Assembly (NCBI RefSeq): GCF_013141725.1
Contig: NZ_WHNZ01000042.1
Coordinates: 265,800 to 329,799 of the forward strand
Length of the DNA stretch: 64,000 nucleotides
Direction: 5' to 3'
Origin: Paenibacillus planticolens
GTDB taxonomy: Bacteria > Bacillota > Bacilli > Paenibacillales > NBRC-103111
This document shows, one piece after another, positions 52,780 through 62,026 of the stretch; the first letter of the stretch is position 1, and each line of letters starts with the position of its first letter. The notes under the pieces are model-generated. The model had not been told where the DNA came from. It searched no databases and saw only the letters and a list, made by a program, of their open reading frames with translations. Position numbers and translations under genes: made by a program.

Positions 52780-54216
52780 TCAAGCCGCACCTGTAGACAG
52801 CGGCAGATAAAACCTGATTGTCGTACCCTCTCCTTCAGCGCTGATAATCTCGATGCTCTGCATTCCGTCGTAAAACAACTGCAGCCTCTTGAAGACATTC
52901 ACCGTCCCAAGCCCCGTCGATTGTTCCTTCCCTCTATGCGGCCGCGGAACATCCTTCACGATGGATTGAAGCAGCATGGTTCTGATGTCCTCGCTCATGC
53001 CGGCTCCGTTATCGGCGATCTCGATGAGCACCCGGTCTTCCCGGCAGGCGATGCCCAGCTTTAATAGCGCACCTTCCTCCATATCTTCAATGCCGTGCAC
53101 GAGTGCATTTTCCAAAATCGGCTGCAGCGTCAAACAAGGAACGATCTGCTCCATGGCCCTTTCGTCAATCTCCGTTACAAACTGAATCCGGTCGCGGAAC
53201 CGTGCCTTCTGAATCGCCAAATATTCCAGCGCATGCTGCACCTCATCCCGAAGCGTTACCGGATGGTCCAGTTTCTGCAGGTTGTAGCGCAGCAGGCGCG
53301 AGACGGATACCGTTAAATCGCTCGTTTTCTCCGCTCCTTCAATGTAGGCGAGCTTCGCGATCGCATTCAGCGTGTTGAACAAAAAATGCGGGTTGATTTG
53401 GCTCTGCAGCGCTTTCAGCTCCAGCTCCTTCACCAGCCGGTCCTTCTCCAGCCCCTTCATGTTTTTAACCATAAGTTCCTGAATATTGTCGAGCATGTGA
53501 TTGAAGGTTTGGCACAGGATACCGATTTCATCGCCTGTCGAAAGCTCCGGAGCCTTCGTATCCAGCTTGCCCTTGGAAATTTGCTTGGCCGTAAGAACGA
53601 GACGACGGATCGGACCGCTAATGCTGCTTGACAGCCATAGCGAGAAAACAATACTGAGCAGCGCGACTGTAAAAACCAAATACAAGCCAAGCTTGTTCAT
53701 CTTGGCGGTGGTCAGCATGATGTTCTCGTAAATCGGCCGGTAATGCTCCAGCTCCAAATCCACTAGCGCCTGACCGTCCTCACCGATATAACGGGAGATC
53801 TGCTCCGCCTGCAGATAAGCCCCGGCCTTGGCGTTGGAATCCGCCTCCTTACCGCCGATCATGCCCCGTGTCTGCTCCTGGAACGTATCGATCATATTCT
53901 GATAATTTTGAATCGGGAGCGCATTCACTTCATTTTTTTCCATATTCGCCAACTGCTCTCTCAAGCCTTCCAGCGCCTCCAAATGCATCCTCAGATCCGG
54001 GTAGCTCTCCTCATCGATCTGGATAACGTACCGGTTCAAGTACCGCATAACCTCCTTGCTCTCTTTGGAAACCTGCTTGTAGAGCAGAATGCGGTCCATC
54101 ATCAGGTAATAGCTTTCCTGGACGTTCTTGCCGCTTTCGAACAAAAAATAGGAAACAAAGCTCATCAGCAGCACGAGCAAGGGGATAAAAATAAACAATT
54201 TCGAACGAATGCTCAT
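52780..54216 (-). CDS. Sensor histidine kinase, YesM/LytS type
   Basis: 478 residues. Two transmembrane helices (LFIFIPLLVLLMSFVSYFLF and LYLVFTVALLSIVFSLWLSS) frame an extracellular domain; a HAMP region follows (SSISGPIRRLVLTAKQISKG). The kinase part has the phospho-His in QSQINPHFLFNTLNAIAKLA and HATPase motifs IADNGAGMSED and STGLGTVNVFKRL. It overlaps the sensor gene by 4 bases (ATGA). Confidence 0.9.
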   Translation of the reverse strand: MSIRSKLFIFIPLLVLLMSFVSYFLFESGKNVQESYYLMMDRILLYKQVSKESKEVMRYLNRYVIQIDEESYPDLRMHLEALEGLREQLANMEKNEVNALPIQNYQNMIDTFQEQTRGMIGGKEADSNAKAGAYLQAEQISRYIGEDGQALVDLELEHYRPIYENIMLTTAKMNKLGLYLVFTVALLSIVFSLWLSSSISGPIRRLVLTAKQISKGKLDTKAPELSTGDEIGILCQTFNHMLDNIQELMVKNMKGLEKDRLVKELELKALQSQINPHFLFNTLNAIAKLAYIEGAEKTSDLTVSVSRLLRYNLQKLDHPVTLRDEVQHALEYLAIQKARFRDRIQFVTEIDERAMEQIVPCLTLQPILENALVHGIEDMEEGALLKLGIACREDRVLIEIADNGAGMSEDIRTMLLQSIVKDVPRPHRGKEQSTGLGTVNVFKRLQLFYDGMQSIEIISAEGEGTTIRFYLPLSTGAA

Positions 54217-55199
54217 GGGGATCTCTCCGCTTTCAATTGGCTTTTATCGATGACCTCCACCTTGGTAAACTGTGTGGAAGGAAGCGTGCGGCCTTGGAAG
54301 TAATCATGAAACAAATGGACGGACATCTCCCCCATACCGTACGGCTGCTGAACGACAGTCGCTTCAATCTCGCCCTTGCGGATGGCATCCAGCGTTTCCT
54401 GCAAATCGTCAAAGCCGGCGATCCGGATATCGTCCCGCTTCAAGCTCTTTTGCGCTTGGAGAATGCCGAAGGCGTCCGTAGCGCTTGTTCCGACCATCAT
54501 GCCGATGTCCGGATGAAGCTGCAGCATGTCCGCCGCCTGCTGGATCGCCTCCATCATGGAGATGTTGGAAGCCCGCACATCCACAATTTGCAGCCCTTTG
54601 TACTCGTCGATGACGCTTCTTAACCCGCTTAATCGCTGCAGCTGGCTCTCAGCCGACTCGCTGCCGATAATGACGCCGATTTTGCCCGTTCCGCCGGTCG
54701 TTTGCACCACGATCTGCCCGAGACGCCGGCCCGCTTCTACATTGTCCGTTCCGATATAAGCCAGCCGCTTGCTGGTTGGAGCATCCGTATCGATGGTCAG
54801 CACCGGTATGCCCCGCTCCACCGCCTTGTTGATCACGGGCGTAAATATGTTGTCGTTCAGCCCCTGCACGATGATCCCGTCCACCTTGGAAGCGATGGCT
54901 TTCTCCAGCAATTTAATCTGCTCCTCCATGTTGTTACGTACCGGTCCGATGCATTCGATGGCGATATGGTCGGCCTGCGCCGCCTCCGTCGCCCCCTTCT
55001 CCACCAGCTGCCAGTATGGATGCCCCTGCTCCTGCTCTATCAGTACGATATGCCGCCCCTTGAAGGCTTGTTCCTTTTCCCCCTTCAGTTCATCGACAAT
55101 ATACTGGATTTTGCTGGACTCCGAAGCAAAGCGGATCAATAAGAAGCCGAACACCGATATGATCAGCGCGATGCTGACCAGCCACTTTTTATCCGTCAT
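54213..55199 (-). CDS. Membrane-anchored sugar sensor (XylFII-like)
   Basis: The start at 55199 has GAGAGGTGG upstream; an earlier in-frame start does not. 328 residues: an uncleaved N-terminal helix (WLVSIALIISVFGFLLIRFA), then a periplasmic-binding-like domain (HIVLIEQEQGHPYWQLVEKG, VDGIIVQGLNDNIFTPVINK, IPVLTIDTDAPTSKRLAYIG, IGVIIGSESAESQ, RIAGFDDLQETLDAIRKGE). It has no lipobox and is coupled to the kinase gene, as in the C. beijerinckii xylose sensor XylFII. Ligand: probably xylose or a xylo-oligosaccharide. Confidence 0.85.
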   Translation of the reverse strand: MTDKKWLVSIALIISVFGFLLIRFASESSKIQYIVDELKGEKEQAFKGRHIVLIEQEQGHPYWQLVEKGATEAAQADHIAIECIGPVRNNMEEQIKLLEKAIASKVDGIIVQGLNDNIFTPVINKAVERGIPVLTIDTDAPTSKRLAYIGTDNVEAGRRLGQIVVQTTGGTGKIGVIIGSESAESQLQRLSGLRSVIDEYKGLQIVDVRASNISMMEAIQQAADMLQLHPDIGMMVGTSATDAFGILQAQKSLKRDDIRIAGFDDLQETLDAIRKGEIEATVVQQPYGMGEMSVHLFHDYFQGRTLPSTQFTKVEVIDKSQLKAERSP

Positions 55200-55753
55200 G
55201 TTTCCACCTCTCAACTTACCACTTATCATAGCGGAAAAAGAAAGCGGATACAATATGGAAACCGGCTTAAGCTTCCATGAATATTTATTGTTGCCCGGCA
55301 ATATTTGTTAGCATGTTTGTAACATACGACGTCAAGACTTTGTTTTAGTGAAAAACCAAAGGCAAAATAGCTGGTGAGTGGAAAGTTTGGTGTTAATTGT
55401 ACTTTATAGACCAGAGCGACTCCTTTTGCATTTACAAAGCCTGTATTTACGGGTTCAAGGACTGAACTGCAAGGCTTAGACACATTAGCAATTCCGTTCA
55501 TAGGATTAATCACCACATTGGACTAAAAACCCACTCGTGAGGTCTTACTGTGCCACAGCTTTGCACATTAGTGTCGATAACATATGAAGAATACCTTCAT
55601 AAGCAGCAATGAAACCTTCTTCAACGCCTCAGAAGAAGAAACTTAATAGCTTCAGCGAACAACTGGACCCAATTACAAAAAAACTACCGCTTCATTGCGG
55701 CAGTTTTTTTGTAATTGGGATTGCTATTTTACGGATAAGGTATAACTAACGAA
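55200..55753. other. Intergenic region between sensor operon and second GH10 gene
   Basis: It contains the sensor operon promoter region, with a cre-like TGTATCCGCTTTCT on the minus strand near 55230-55245, a non-coding middle part, and the terminator of the gene at 55754. Nothing else is evident. Confidence 0.4.
55672..55718 (-). terminator. Terminator of the second GH10 gene
   Basis: ATTACAAAAAAACT...CCGC-TTCATT-GCGG...AGTTTTTTTGTAAT, a long nearly perfect stem with T-tracts on both strands. Confidence 0.85.
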
Positions 55754-58700
55754 TTAATTGATATTGGTTGCGACATACACAAGATCCCAAATATCAATTT
55801 TGTTATCGTCGTTCATATCAGCAACCTTAGCTTTTGCCCAATCTGCGCTGGTGGAGTTCTTGCCATAGTGATAAGCTACAATCGCGAGGTCACCTACGGT
55901 GATCACTCCATCTCCGTTTATGTCTGCAGACTTATTAGCCGTTGCTTTGAAAGTATCAATGGAGGTGTTGAGTGCTGCTAAAGCACTGTCAATTTGGGCT
56001 TGAGTTGCGCTTGCATTGTCTCTTACAGCAATTGCGGTGTTTATTGCTTCAAGGAGTGCGTCTTTAGCTGCTTGCGAATATTGGCCAGGTTGAGTACCTA
56101 CTATAGCCGCTTTGTGCAGGGTTTGTGCACTCGTAATTGCTGCATTCAAAGCAGATTTATCCAGTTCAATAGCACCAACGGATATAGTCTTGCTGCTCAG
56201 TGCCGCAGTGGTTTCGGTTCCATCAGGACCGCCAGTCATCGCTTGAGAGACTGCAATGGTTCCAGTTGTATTCTGAACACCGGACTTTACCTTATAAGTT
56301 ATATTCAAAACGGGTGTGCTGGTTCCAGCTACCCCTCCGATATTAACGGAAATGATTCTCACTTTTCCAGGGGTAGCAGTATCTTCTATCAAAACCTGAA
56401 TGTTACTGGTTGCACCCGCTGCACTGACATAATCGAATACGCTGGAATCATAGCTTAGCGTGATATCCTGTGCGTACACGCTTTGTGTCACGCTATCCAA
56501 GCTAACAGTTGCTGTGAAAGTACTTCCAGGTGTCACACTGTTGTTAGCTGCGATTGTTGCTGTAAGCGATTTGGCTTCTCCATTACCGGGTGTATAGATT
56601 CCAAGATCGCCAAGGTCAATTGCATAACTCTTCTGGAGTTTCTCGTATTCGCCTGCAAAGAAGTCATCCAGGTATGAATGTCCACGAACGAATTTGTCCG
56701 GATTCACGGCGCCATAGTAGCCGGCATTGGCATTGCTCTGACTGTCAAATAACACATAGCTTCCCTGCCATCCTGAACCGGCTACGCCCCAGCTGATGAT
56801 GTGATCGATGTAAGGGGCGAACCTGTTGAACAGTTTGTACATCAGCGCGTACTGATAACCAAGGGCGTCAGACTGTCTGACATTGAGCGCTGCGGGAGCG
56901 ACCGCGCCGCCGCCTGGGGTGGTAGTCGGCATCTTTAGGTCAAGTTCTGAGTAAGCAATACCGGAAAGAAGGCCTTCGTCAATGAGAGAAGCATAGAGGG
57001 CCATGGCATATTGGTTATCGCTTGCAAGGGTCTTTCCAATCGAATCGTGTCCCTGGATACCGATGTCTTCGATAAGGGGTCTTCCGTCATACAGCGGATC
57101 TGAGAGCCATGCTGTGTTCAGTGCGCGAACCATGTTGTATACAGTCCTCGCTTTGGTGCGATTAGAAATGTCGTAATCGTTATAGGTCAGTTTCGGAGGA
57201 TCGTTAACGATATACGCGTCAATGCTGCCACCGTTGTCGTGTCCGTCGAGCTTCATGTACTCGGGAAGGTTAGCGTAGTTGGCTTTGTAAGCCGCCGCCA
57301 TCTTGGCGTTGGGGGCCGCGATGTGCGCGTTTTTGAAGAGCAAGTAAATGTAATGCTCGGAGATGTCACCGCCAATTAGATCATCCGACATTGCAGAAAG
57401 CCAGTTAGTGTTTTTGAGTGTCTGTCTCCAGCTGTTCGGATCCGCGGGGATGGTTTCGCTGTGGCGGCTTTCGTGGACCTCTTCGTTGAGTACGTCCCAT
57501 GAATTGAAGGGGATTACTCCGCGGGATACACTTGAGCCATACTTCGTATCTGTGGTCAGGAAGTGCCGCATCACATACATTGTGTGGTTAAACTGCACTC
57601 TTCTGGCCATTTCTTTGTCTACCTTAACCGTGGTTGTAACGCCGTTGCCCAATCCGTAGTAATCGGTTGTTCCATTATATCCCAAGGGGAGGGTCGCAGG
57701 AATCATCTGTCTCATCCATGCAGGGGCCTGGTTGTACCATGCCAAAACGTGGGCGTGAGACTTATACTGTCCGGGAGTTCCGGAATCCCTGATCGCTTGA
57801 TATGAGCTGGTCGGGAAACTGTATTCACCTACACCAGGGGTGGTGGTTGCGCCGCTCAGAGCCTCGCCAGTAACGCTTTTCAGCCAGCTCGGGCCGCGGG
57901 GATGCGTTCCATCGGCCTTGAGGTTGTTGCCATCGACAAAGATTTCATAGTGATTGGCTCTGGTTCCGGTTACCGCTCCGGTTCCGATTGTACCGACCAT
58001 GAACGTACCATTTTGCCTGTTGTAAACATTCTTTAGAGGCGTTACGACACTCTGGTTTTCCTTGTTGATAACGTTAGGAAGCGCAACGCCGTTAGGGTCC
58101 GGTGCGGTTATTTTGATGTTGGCGACAAGAAGTATACCGGTTTCTGCGGGACGTCCGGTCTCGCCATGGAGCTCAAGAATGAAGTTCGAGGAAGTGCCTG
58201 TTGTGGCGGTAATGCTGGTGTGCTTCAATAACCAGGTTTCACCGTTGTAGCTGCCAATCCAGTCGGGATTAAGGTTGTTGTACTCGTATTCCCTGAGGTA
58301 GGTATCGATGTCAGAACCGGCATTTCTGATTCTCCACCTCATGAATTTTCCCTGCGCGCTCTTTGGATAGTACACATCAAACTCAATAGTTGAGCCTGCG
58401 GGGACATCTACACTTGGGGACATCGGAGATTGAAGGGACATTCCTCCGAAGATGGTTTTTCCGTTATGGACGTAATTGATCTGGAGCACATCAGCTTTGC
58501 CTTGGGAATCTGCAAAAGGATACGGAATCATTTTGTATGTACCACCAGCAAAGTCGGCAGGGACACGGTTGTCAAGCGGAGTTCTTGAGGTCCAGACATT
58601 GGTGGGCGCGGTAATTTTTACAGGTGTTTTACCAGGACCCGGATCAAGACGGAAATAGGGATTTGAACCGTCCGCTTTGATCTTTCCAGTGAAATTCACT

Positions 58701-59032
58701 ATTGCGTCTTTAAGGCTGGCTATGGCTTCGCCGGTGGGAGTGAGCGCATTGCGCGCGAACTCAAGCGTGTCATTAAGATCTTTGAGTTCGTCGGCGTATA
58801 CCCAAGGGAAAGCTTTGTTCACATCGGATCCGTCGTTAGTGTGGCTAATCTGGAGCGGGAATTCCTCGTTGCCGGCTTTTAAAGCTTCGGCTTGTACAAT
58901 GAGGTCGTTCAGTTCAAGTGTCGGTTCGCCTCCGGCCGCAGCGGCCGGGACAGGGGCAAACGCGAATAAGGAGAATAGCATGATGATTACGAGGATACGG
59001 GATACGTTGATTAAGGGTTTTTCACGGTTCAT
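55754..59032 (-). CDS. Secreted divergent GH10 enzyme with CBM-like, cohesin-like, FIVAR and dockerin domains
   Basis: The start at 59032 has AGGGG upstream; about 1,092 residues. Signal peptide ~1-30 (RILVIIMLFSLFAFAPVPAA). A CBM-like beta domain covers ~130-315 (SPSVDVPAGSTIEFDVYYPK). The GH10 module spans ~315-800 with HVLAWYNQAPAWM, acid/base E517 in SWDVLNEEVHES and nucleophile E696 in IAYSELDLKM. Then come a cohesin-like domain (~819-945, SVYAQDITLSYDSSVFDYVS), one FIVAR-like repeat and a dockerin (DINGDGVITVGDLAIVAYHY and DMNDDNKIDIWDLVYVATNI). It should be an endo-xylanase. Two cre-like sites lie upstream; the GATAC operator is absent. Confidence 0.9.
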   Translation of the reverse strand: MNREKPLINVSRILVIIMLFSLFAFAPVPAAAAGGEPTLELNDLIVQAEALKAGNEEFPLQISHTNDGSDVNKAFPWVYADELKDLNDTLEFARNALTPTGEAIASLKDAIVNFTGKIKADGSNPYFRLDPGPGKTPVKITAPTNVWTSRTPLDNRVPADFAGGTYKMIPYPFADSQGKADVLQINYVHNGKTIFGGMSLQSPMSPSVDVPAGSTIEFDVYYPKSAQGKFMRWRIRNAGSDIDTYLREYEYNNLNPDWIGSYNGETWLLKHTSITATTGTSSNFILELHGETGRPAETGILLVANIKITAPDPNGVALPNVINKENQSVVTPLKNVYNRQNGTFMVGTIGTGAVTGTRANHYEIFVDGNNLKADGTHPRGPSWLKSVTGEALSGATTTPGVGEYSFPTSSYQAIRDSGTPGQYKSHAHVLAWYNQAPAWMRQMIPATLPLGYNGTTDYYGLGNGVTTTVKVDKEMARRVQFNHTMYVMRHFLTTDTKYGSSVSRGVIPFNSWDVLNEEVHESRHSETIPADPNSWRQTLKNTNWLSAMSDDLIGGDISEHYIYLLFKNAHIAAPNAKMAAAYKANYANLPEYMKLDGHDNGGSIDAYIVNDPPKLTYNDYDISNRTKARTVYNMVRALNTAWLSDPLYDGRPLIEDIGIQGHDSIGKTLASDNQYAMALYASLIDEGLLSGIAYSELDLKMPTTTPGGGAVAPAALNVRQSDALGYQYALMYKLFNRFAPYIDHIISWGVAGSGWQGSYVLFDSQSNANAGYYGAVNPDKFVRGHSYLDDFFAGEYEKLQKSYAIDLGDLGIYTPGNGEAKSLTATIAANNSVTPGSTFTATVSLDSVTQSVYAQDITLSYDSSVFDYVSAAGATSNIQVLIEDTATPGKVRIISVNIGGVAGTSTPVLNITYKVKSGVQNTTGTIAVSQAMTGGPDGTETTAALSSKTISVGAIELDKSALNAAITSAQTLHKAAIVGTQPGQYSQAAKDALLEAINTAIAVRDNASATQAQIDSALAALNTSIDTFKATANKSADINGDGVITVGDLAIVAYHYGKNSTSADWAKAKVADMNDDNKIDIWDLVYVATNIN

Positions 59033-59279
59033 CTTAGTTTTACCCCTTTTCTTAAGGCAACCTCTAAAATCTCGCTTTAGAGTCGCCAAATTTTTAGATT
59101 TCGGAATTTTTACAACTTTACCAATAAAAATGTTGTTTTGGTTGAAGATTTCGGATTTTTTGATGAATTGACCATCAAATATCCCTCCGTTTCTTACTGC
59201 GCACTTGCCCCTTGGGTTACGTCGTACGTGCCTTGACGATCAATATAAACACCTCCCTCTAATGTTGGTAGGCAGATTC

Positions 59280-59294
59280 CGAAAGCGTTTTCAA
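59280..59294 (-). promoter_or_regulatory. CcpA cre-like site 1
   Basis: TTGAAAACGCTTTCG on the minus strand fits the cre consensus (WTGNAANCGNWNNCW) well. It lies ~250 bp upstream of the second GH10 start. Confidence 0.6.
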
Positions 59295-59475
59295 GAAAGC
59301 GAATACAAGGTCTCGGCCTTCTACAGCCTTAACAGTTGAATGCAGCTCAGCTGTTTGTCACCGACGATGTAGACTATCTACTTAGCTCTGCCACTCTGTA
59401 TTGACTACTGATAATATGATATACAAACCATATAATTAACTCCATGGATGGATAATAGATCATTTGTATTTTTTT

Positions 59476-59490
59476 CGAAAGCGGTTTCAA
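59476..59490 (-). promoter_or_regulatory. CcpA cre-like site 2
   Basis: TTGAAACCGCTTTCG on the minus strand, ~450 bp upstream of the GH10 start and downstream of the aguA remnant. Confidence 0.55.
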
Positions 59491-59589
59491 CTTAGACTCT
59501 TTATATGTTTCTAGCGCTGTCTCTGGCATCCCTTCATTGCAGAACATGAATAAACCACTACAAGATTGTTTCATCCCAGAGTGGTCTAA

Positions 59590-59895
59590 TTCAATTTTTT
59601 TACTTTTCGGTGCCGGTTGCAGTCGTCCGATCCACGCCTATTCCGGCATGGTCGGCAAAATGATACGTTCCCCACTTGGAATTTTCGTAACCGTCTACGT
59701 CGACGCCGTAATGAAGATGTGGTTGCACCATCCATCCTACATCGAGCGGTGCGGTATAGTTCTCGTAGGTCGGCCATGATAGATATCCGTTATTGAGTTC
59801 GCAACGTTGGGAATGTCGCCGAACGTTAGCAGTACCCATTCCTTGGCGATCTCCTCCGCAGAAAGCTCCGGGTTCCAAATCTGTCTACCATAATT
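59590..59895 (-). pseudogene. aguA: GH67 alpha-glucuronidase (AguA) fragment
   Basis: Minus strand: QIWNPELSAEEIAKEWVLLT and FGDIPNVANSITDI in one frame; then after a frameshift SWPTYENYTAPLDVGWMVQP, HLHYGVDVDGYENSKWGTYH and FADHAGIGVDRT. These are conserved blocks of the C-terminal half of GH67 alpha-glucuronidases. The ends are missing, so it is a remnant; a full aguA may exist elsewhere. Confidence 0.75.
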
Positions 59896-59950
59896 TGCAC
59901 GAGATTATTATAGTATCGGTCTTTTTAAACATCCGTATAGTAATTAAAAA

Positions 59951-59980
59951 AGGACCTACCGCAGCTTCTGCGATAAGTCC
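59951..59980 (-). terminator. Terminator of the AraC-family gene
   Basis: GGACCTACCGCAG and CTGCGATAAGTCC pair around CTT, preceded on the plus strand by AAAAAA. Confidence 0.7.
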
Positions 59981-59992
59981 GAATATATTATC

Positions 59993-60814
59993 CTATTTGC
60001 TTAGGGTTTCAATTTCCTGCCGATCAGATCTTCTATTCTCTAACAAAATTCTGGATGGCGGAAAACCTTTTATTTTTTTGAATAACTTGCTGAAATAATA
60101 AATATCTTCAAAACCGCATTTATACGCAGCCTCCTGAACGGTAAACTCACCACTTAGGAGAATATTTTCAGCATTATTGATTTTCATTCTATTGATATAT
60201 TCTTTAACGGATGCCCCTATGTATTTCTTAAAAAGAGTTCCAAAATACGCGGTAGTCAAACCTGCAATAGATGCTAGCTCTTCAACTTCAATTTGATTCT
60301 GCAAGTTGCTTAATATGTATCTAATGGCTTTCTGAATACGTTTGTCTATACTCACATTGTTGCCTTTATAGTACAGAGACTTGAAATAGTAATGAAGAAT
60401 CAGAAGCAGCAATGCACGCGCTTTCAATTCATAACCTTTATTTTTCTTTAACCATTCAAATGTCAATTCATTGTACAAGGAATGCAATTCCTCTGGCTCA
60501 CCGATATGCGAAATTAAAGGAAACGGCAATTGAACGTCTTCACCTTTCAGATCATAGAGATGAATGTTCAGTGCATAACTGGTCATTAAATTAGTAGGGT
60601 CAGTAGTTGCGCTTCGGCGGCTGCCTTTAGGAATACATATGAGATCACCTTGATTAACTTCATGTACAGTGCCATTAATGGAGTAATAAGCTCTTCCCTT
60701 AAAAATATAGGTTAAATCGATAAAATCTATTGTGGCATCTTCAATAATCCAAGTGGGTGAGGAGTGTCTATTGATAAATAATTCAATCTGAGGATTAATT
60801 TCGATATATTCCAT
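59993..60814 (-). CDS. AraC-family transcription regulator
   Basis: 273 residues from the ATG at 60814 (AAAGGA 8 bases upstream). An N-terminal cupin-like sensor domain (GRAYYSINGTVHEVNQGDLI then CIPKGSRRSA) is followed by a double helix-turn-helix (IEVEELASIAGLTTAYFGTL and TVQEAAYKCGFEDIYYFSKL). It is probably a sugar-responsive activator of a nearby hydrolase gene. Confidence 0.85.
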   Translation of the reverse strand: MEYIEINPQIELFINRHSSPTWIIEDATIDFIDLTYIFKGRAYYSINGTVHEVNQGDLICIPKGSRRSATTDPTNLMTSYALNIHLYDLKGEDVQLPFPLISHIGEPEELHSLYNELTFEWLKKNKGYELKARALLLLILHYYFKSLYYKGNNVSIDKRIQKAIRYILSNLQNQIEVEELASIAGLTTAYFGTLFKKYIGASVKEYINRMKINNAENILLSGEFTVQEAAYKCGFEDIYYFSKLFKKIKGFPPSRILLENRRSDRQEIETLSK

Positions 60815-60832
60815 AGAAATTATCCTTTCCAA

Positions 60833-61574
60833 TATAAAATTATACAGCTAATCCAATACCTACTTATTGAATTTAATTATATTATGGGGTATTACTAGAT
60901 TCAAGAAAGTTTACTTCGTAAAGTATAGAACATGCTATTTATGAATTTATACTAGATTCTTCTTTCACACGAATTGCTCGAGCGTTTTGCAAAATGCTTA
61001 AATAAAAAAACAGCCCTTAGGCGCTCCTAGTGAGCAAACGAGGGCTGTTGACAAGACTATTTGATTCATTTTTTTGGCTTATCTGTAGACATTTAAAAGA
61101 AGTCTTGCGATATACGCGCCAGGCCGGGATGTTCATGCAGTAGCTACATCGGTTAGTACCTACAGGCGAACCGCGTACCCGGCTTCACCTGGCTCTGCAC
61201 TCCCCTTAAAACCTTTACAATTTCAATCCTCAGTTGTTGAAGCCTACCGCTGTTACACCATTTTTTTCAGGTCTTTCGGTTCACTAAGAGGTATGCATTC
61301 TATTGCTTGTCGAACTTTAAGACAAGCATCTTGAATTTCGAAGTCCATTATATTCCATTAAACTCTTTAAGCTTATCACGTATTAGCTGATCAAGATTGC
61401 TTAAAAGTGGCTTTACCTTCATAGTTCGTACGTATTCTCCAAGAAAAGTTTTCTTCACTTCATCTGACATACTTGTTGTCAAAAGAATCCTTAATCAACA
61501 GAAGCAATGAGCCGACATAGCCTGCATTTAGTCTCTCCTTCATTTCAGCACCCCAAACATTTATTTTAATACAA
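60833..61574. other. Gene-poor region with broken coding pieces
   Basis: Near 61346-61468 on the minus strand a short frame reads MSDEVKKTFLGEYVRTMKVK then PLLSNLDQLIRDKLKEFNGI. Further upstream GSLLLLIKDSFDNKYV is in another frame. They may be parts of one broken gene. No ribosome site or family is clear. Confidence 0.35.
61008..61052. terminator. Terminator-like hairpin
   Basis: AACAGCCCTT and AGGGCTGTT pair across a 22-base loop; A-run on the left side, so it would act on the minus strand. The gene it served is not clear. Confidence 0.55.
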
Positions 61575-61682
61575 CGTTTTTATACCGTTAAATAATCCCT
61601 GCCCGATAGCTAAACAGGTTGTCGAATCATCGGCAGCTTGTTGTTGGTGAACTACCAGGATGTGCGTTAGTTCGACGACCCT
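61575..61682 (-). repeat. Cassette site at the solitary cassette
   Basis: Minus strand: TCGAACTAACGCACATCCTG then GTAGTTCA (dyad), followed by AAGCTGCC and TTTAGCTATCGGGCAGGGAT. Same order as in the 21-27 kb array. Confidence 0.55.
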
Positions 61683-61833
61683 CATCGCTCTCCGATCGAA
61701 GATAATAACAGTTAGCCAAATGCATCTTGTCCGACGTCACATTCTCTTCATACACGTTCAACACGAAGCCTTCTGGATTCTTCCCGAACCATTTCTCGTA
61801 ACCAACATCGTCCTTTAAAAAATGGTGAATCAT
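61627..61833 (-). CDS. Short hypothetical cassette protein
   Basis: The start at 61833 has GGGAGAG upstream. MIHHFLKDDVGYEKWFGKNP then EGFVLNVYEENVTSDKMHLA. The N-terminal pattern (FLKDD.GY..W....PEGFVLN..) occurs at the start of many small bacterial proteins of unknown function, some linked to nucleases. The last ~20 residues are encoded by the cassette site, so the gene was probably shortened when the site was formed or joined. Confidence 0.5.
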   Translation of the reverse strand: MIHHFLKDDVGYEKWFGKNPEGFVLNVYEENVTSDKMHLANCYYLRSESDEGRRTNAHPGSSPTTSCR

Positions 61834-61904
61834 GGATTTCTCTCCCATCGTTACGGATTGTTTGCTGTCGATTCGGAAATTTTATGACTCTGTTAATAGC
61901 ATTC

Positions 61905-61950
61905 GCTAAATGGTTTAAATTTCCTGCCCGTTAGATTAACGAAGTTCCGG
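61905..61950 (-). repeat. Partial cassette site
   Basis: Minus strand: CGTTAATCTAACGGGCAGGA then AATTTAAACC, the AACGGGCAG box of the cassette sites. Confidence 0.45.
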
Positions 61951-62026
61951 GTCCGTTTGAATCGTTTGAGGAACATGATGTCCGTCTCGCTCAACCGGAT
62001 AGATCAAAGGGCACGTCTTATTAGGT

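Noticed and set aside
47099..54759. Many long open frames opposite xylFGH and the regulator genes, one nearly 400 codons long
   Set aside because: They are antisense to well-supported genes in GC-rich DNA, lack ribosome sites and have no domain signatures.
61100..61260. A structured RNA or intron end suggested by GC-rich segments such as GCGCCAGGCCGGG
   Set aside because: No conserved riboswitch, intron domain V or tRNA-like fold could be built by eye, so no RNA gene is claimed.
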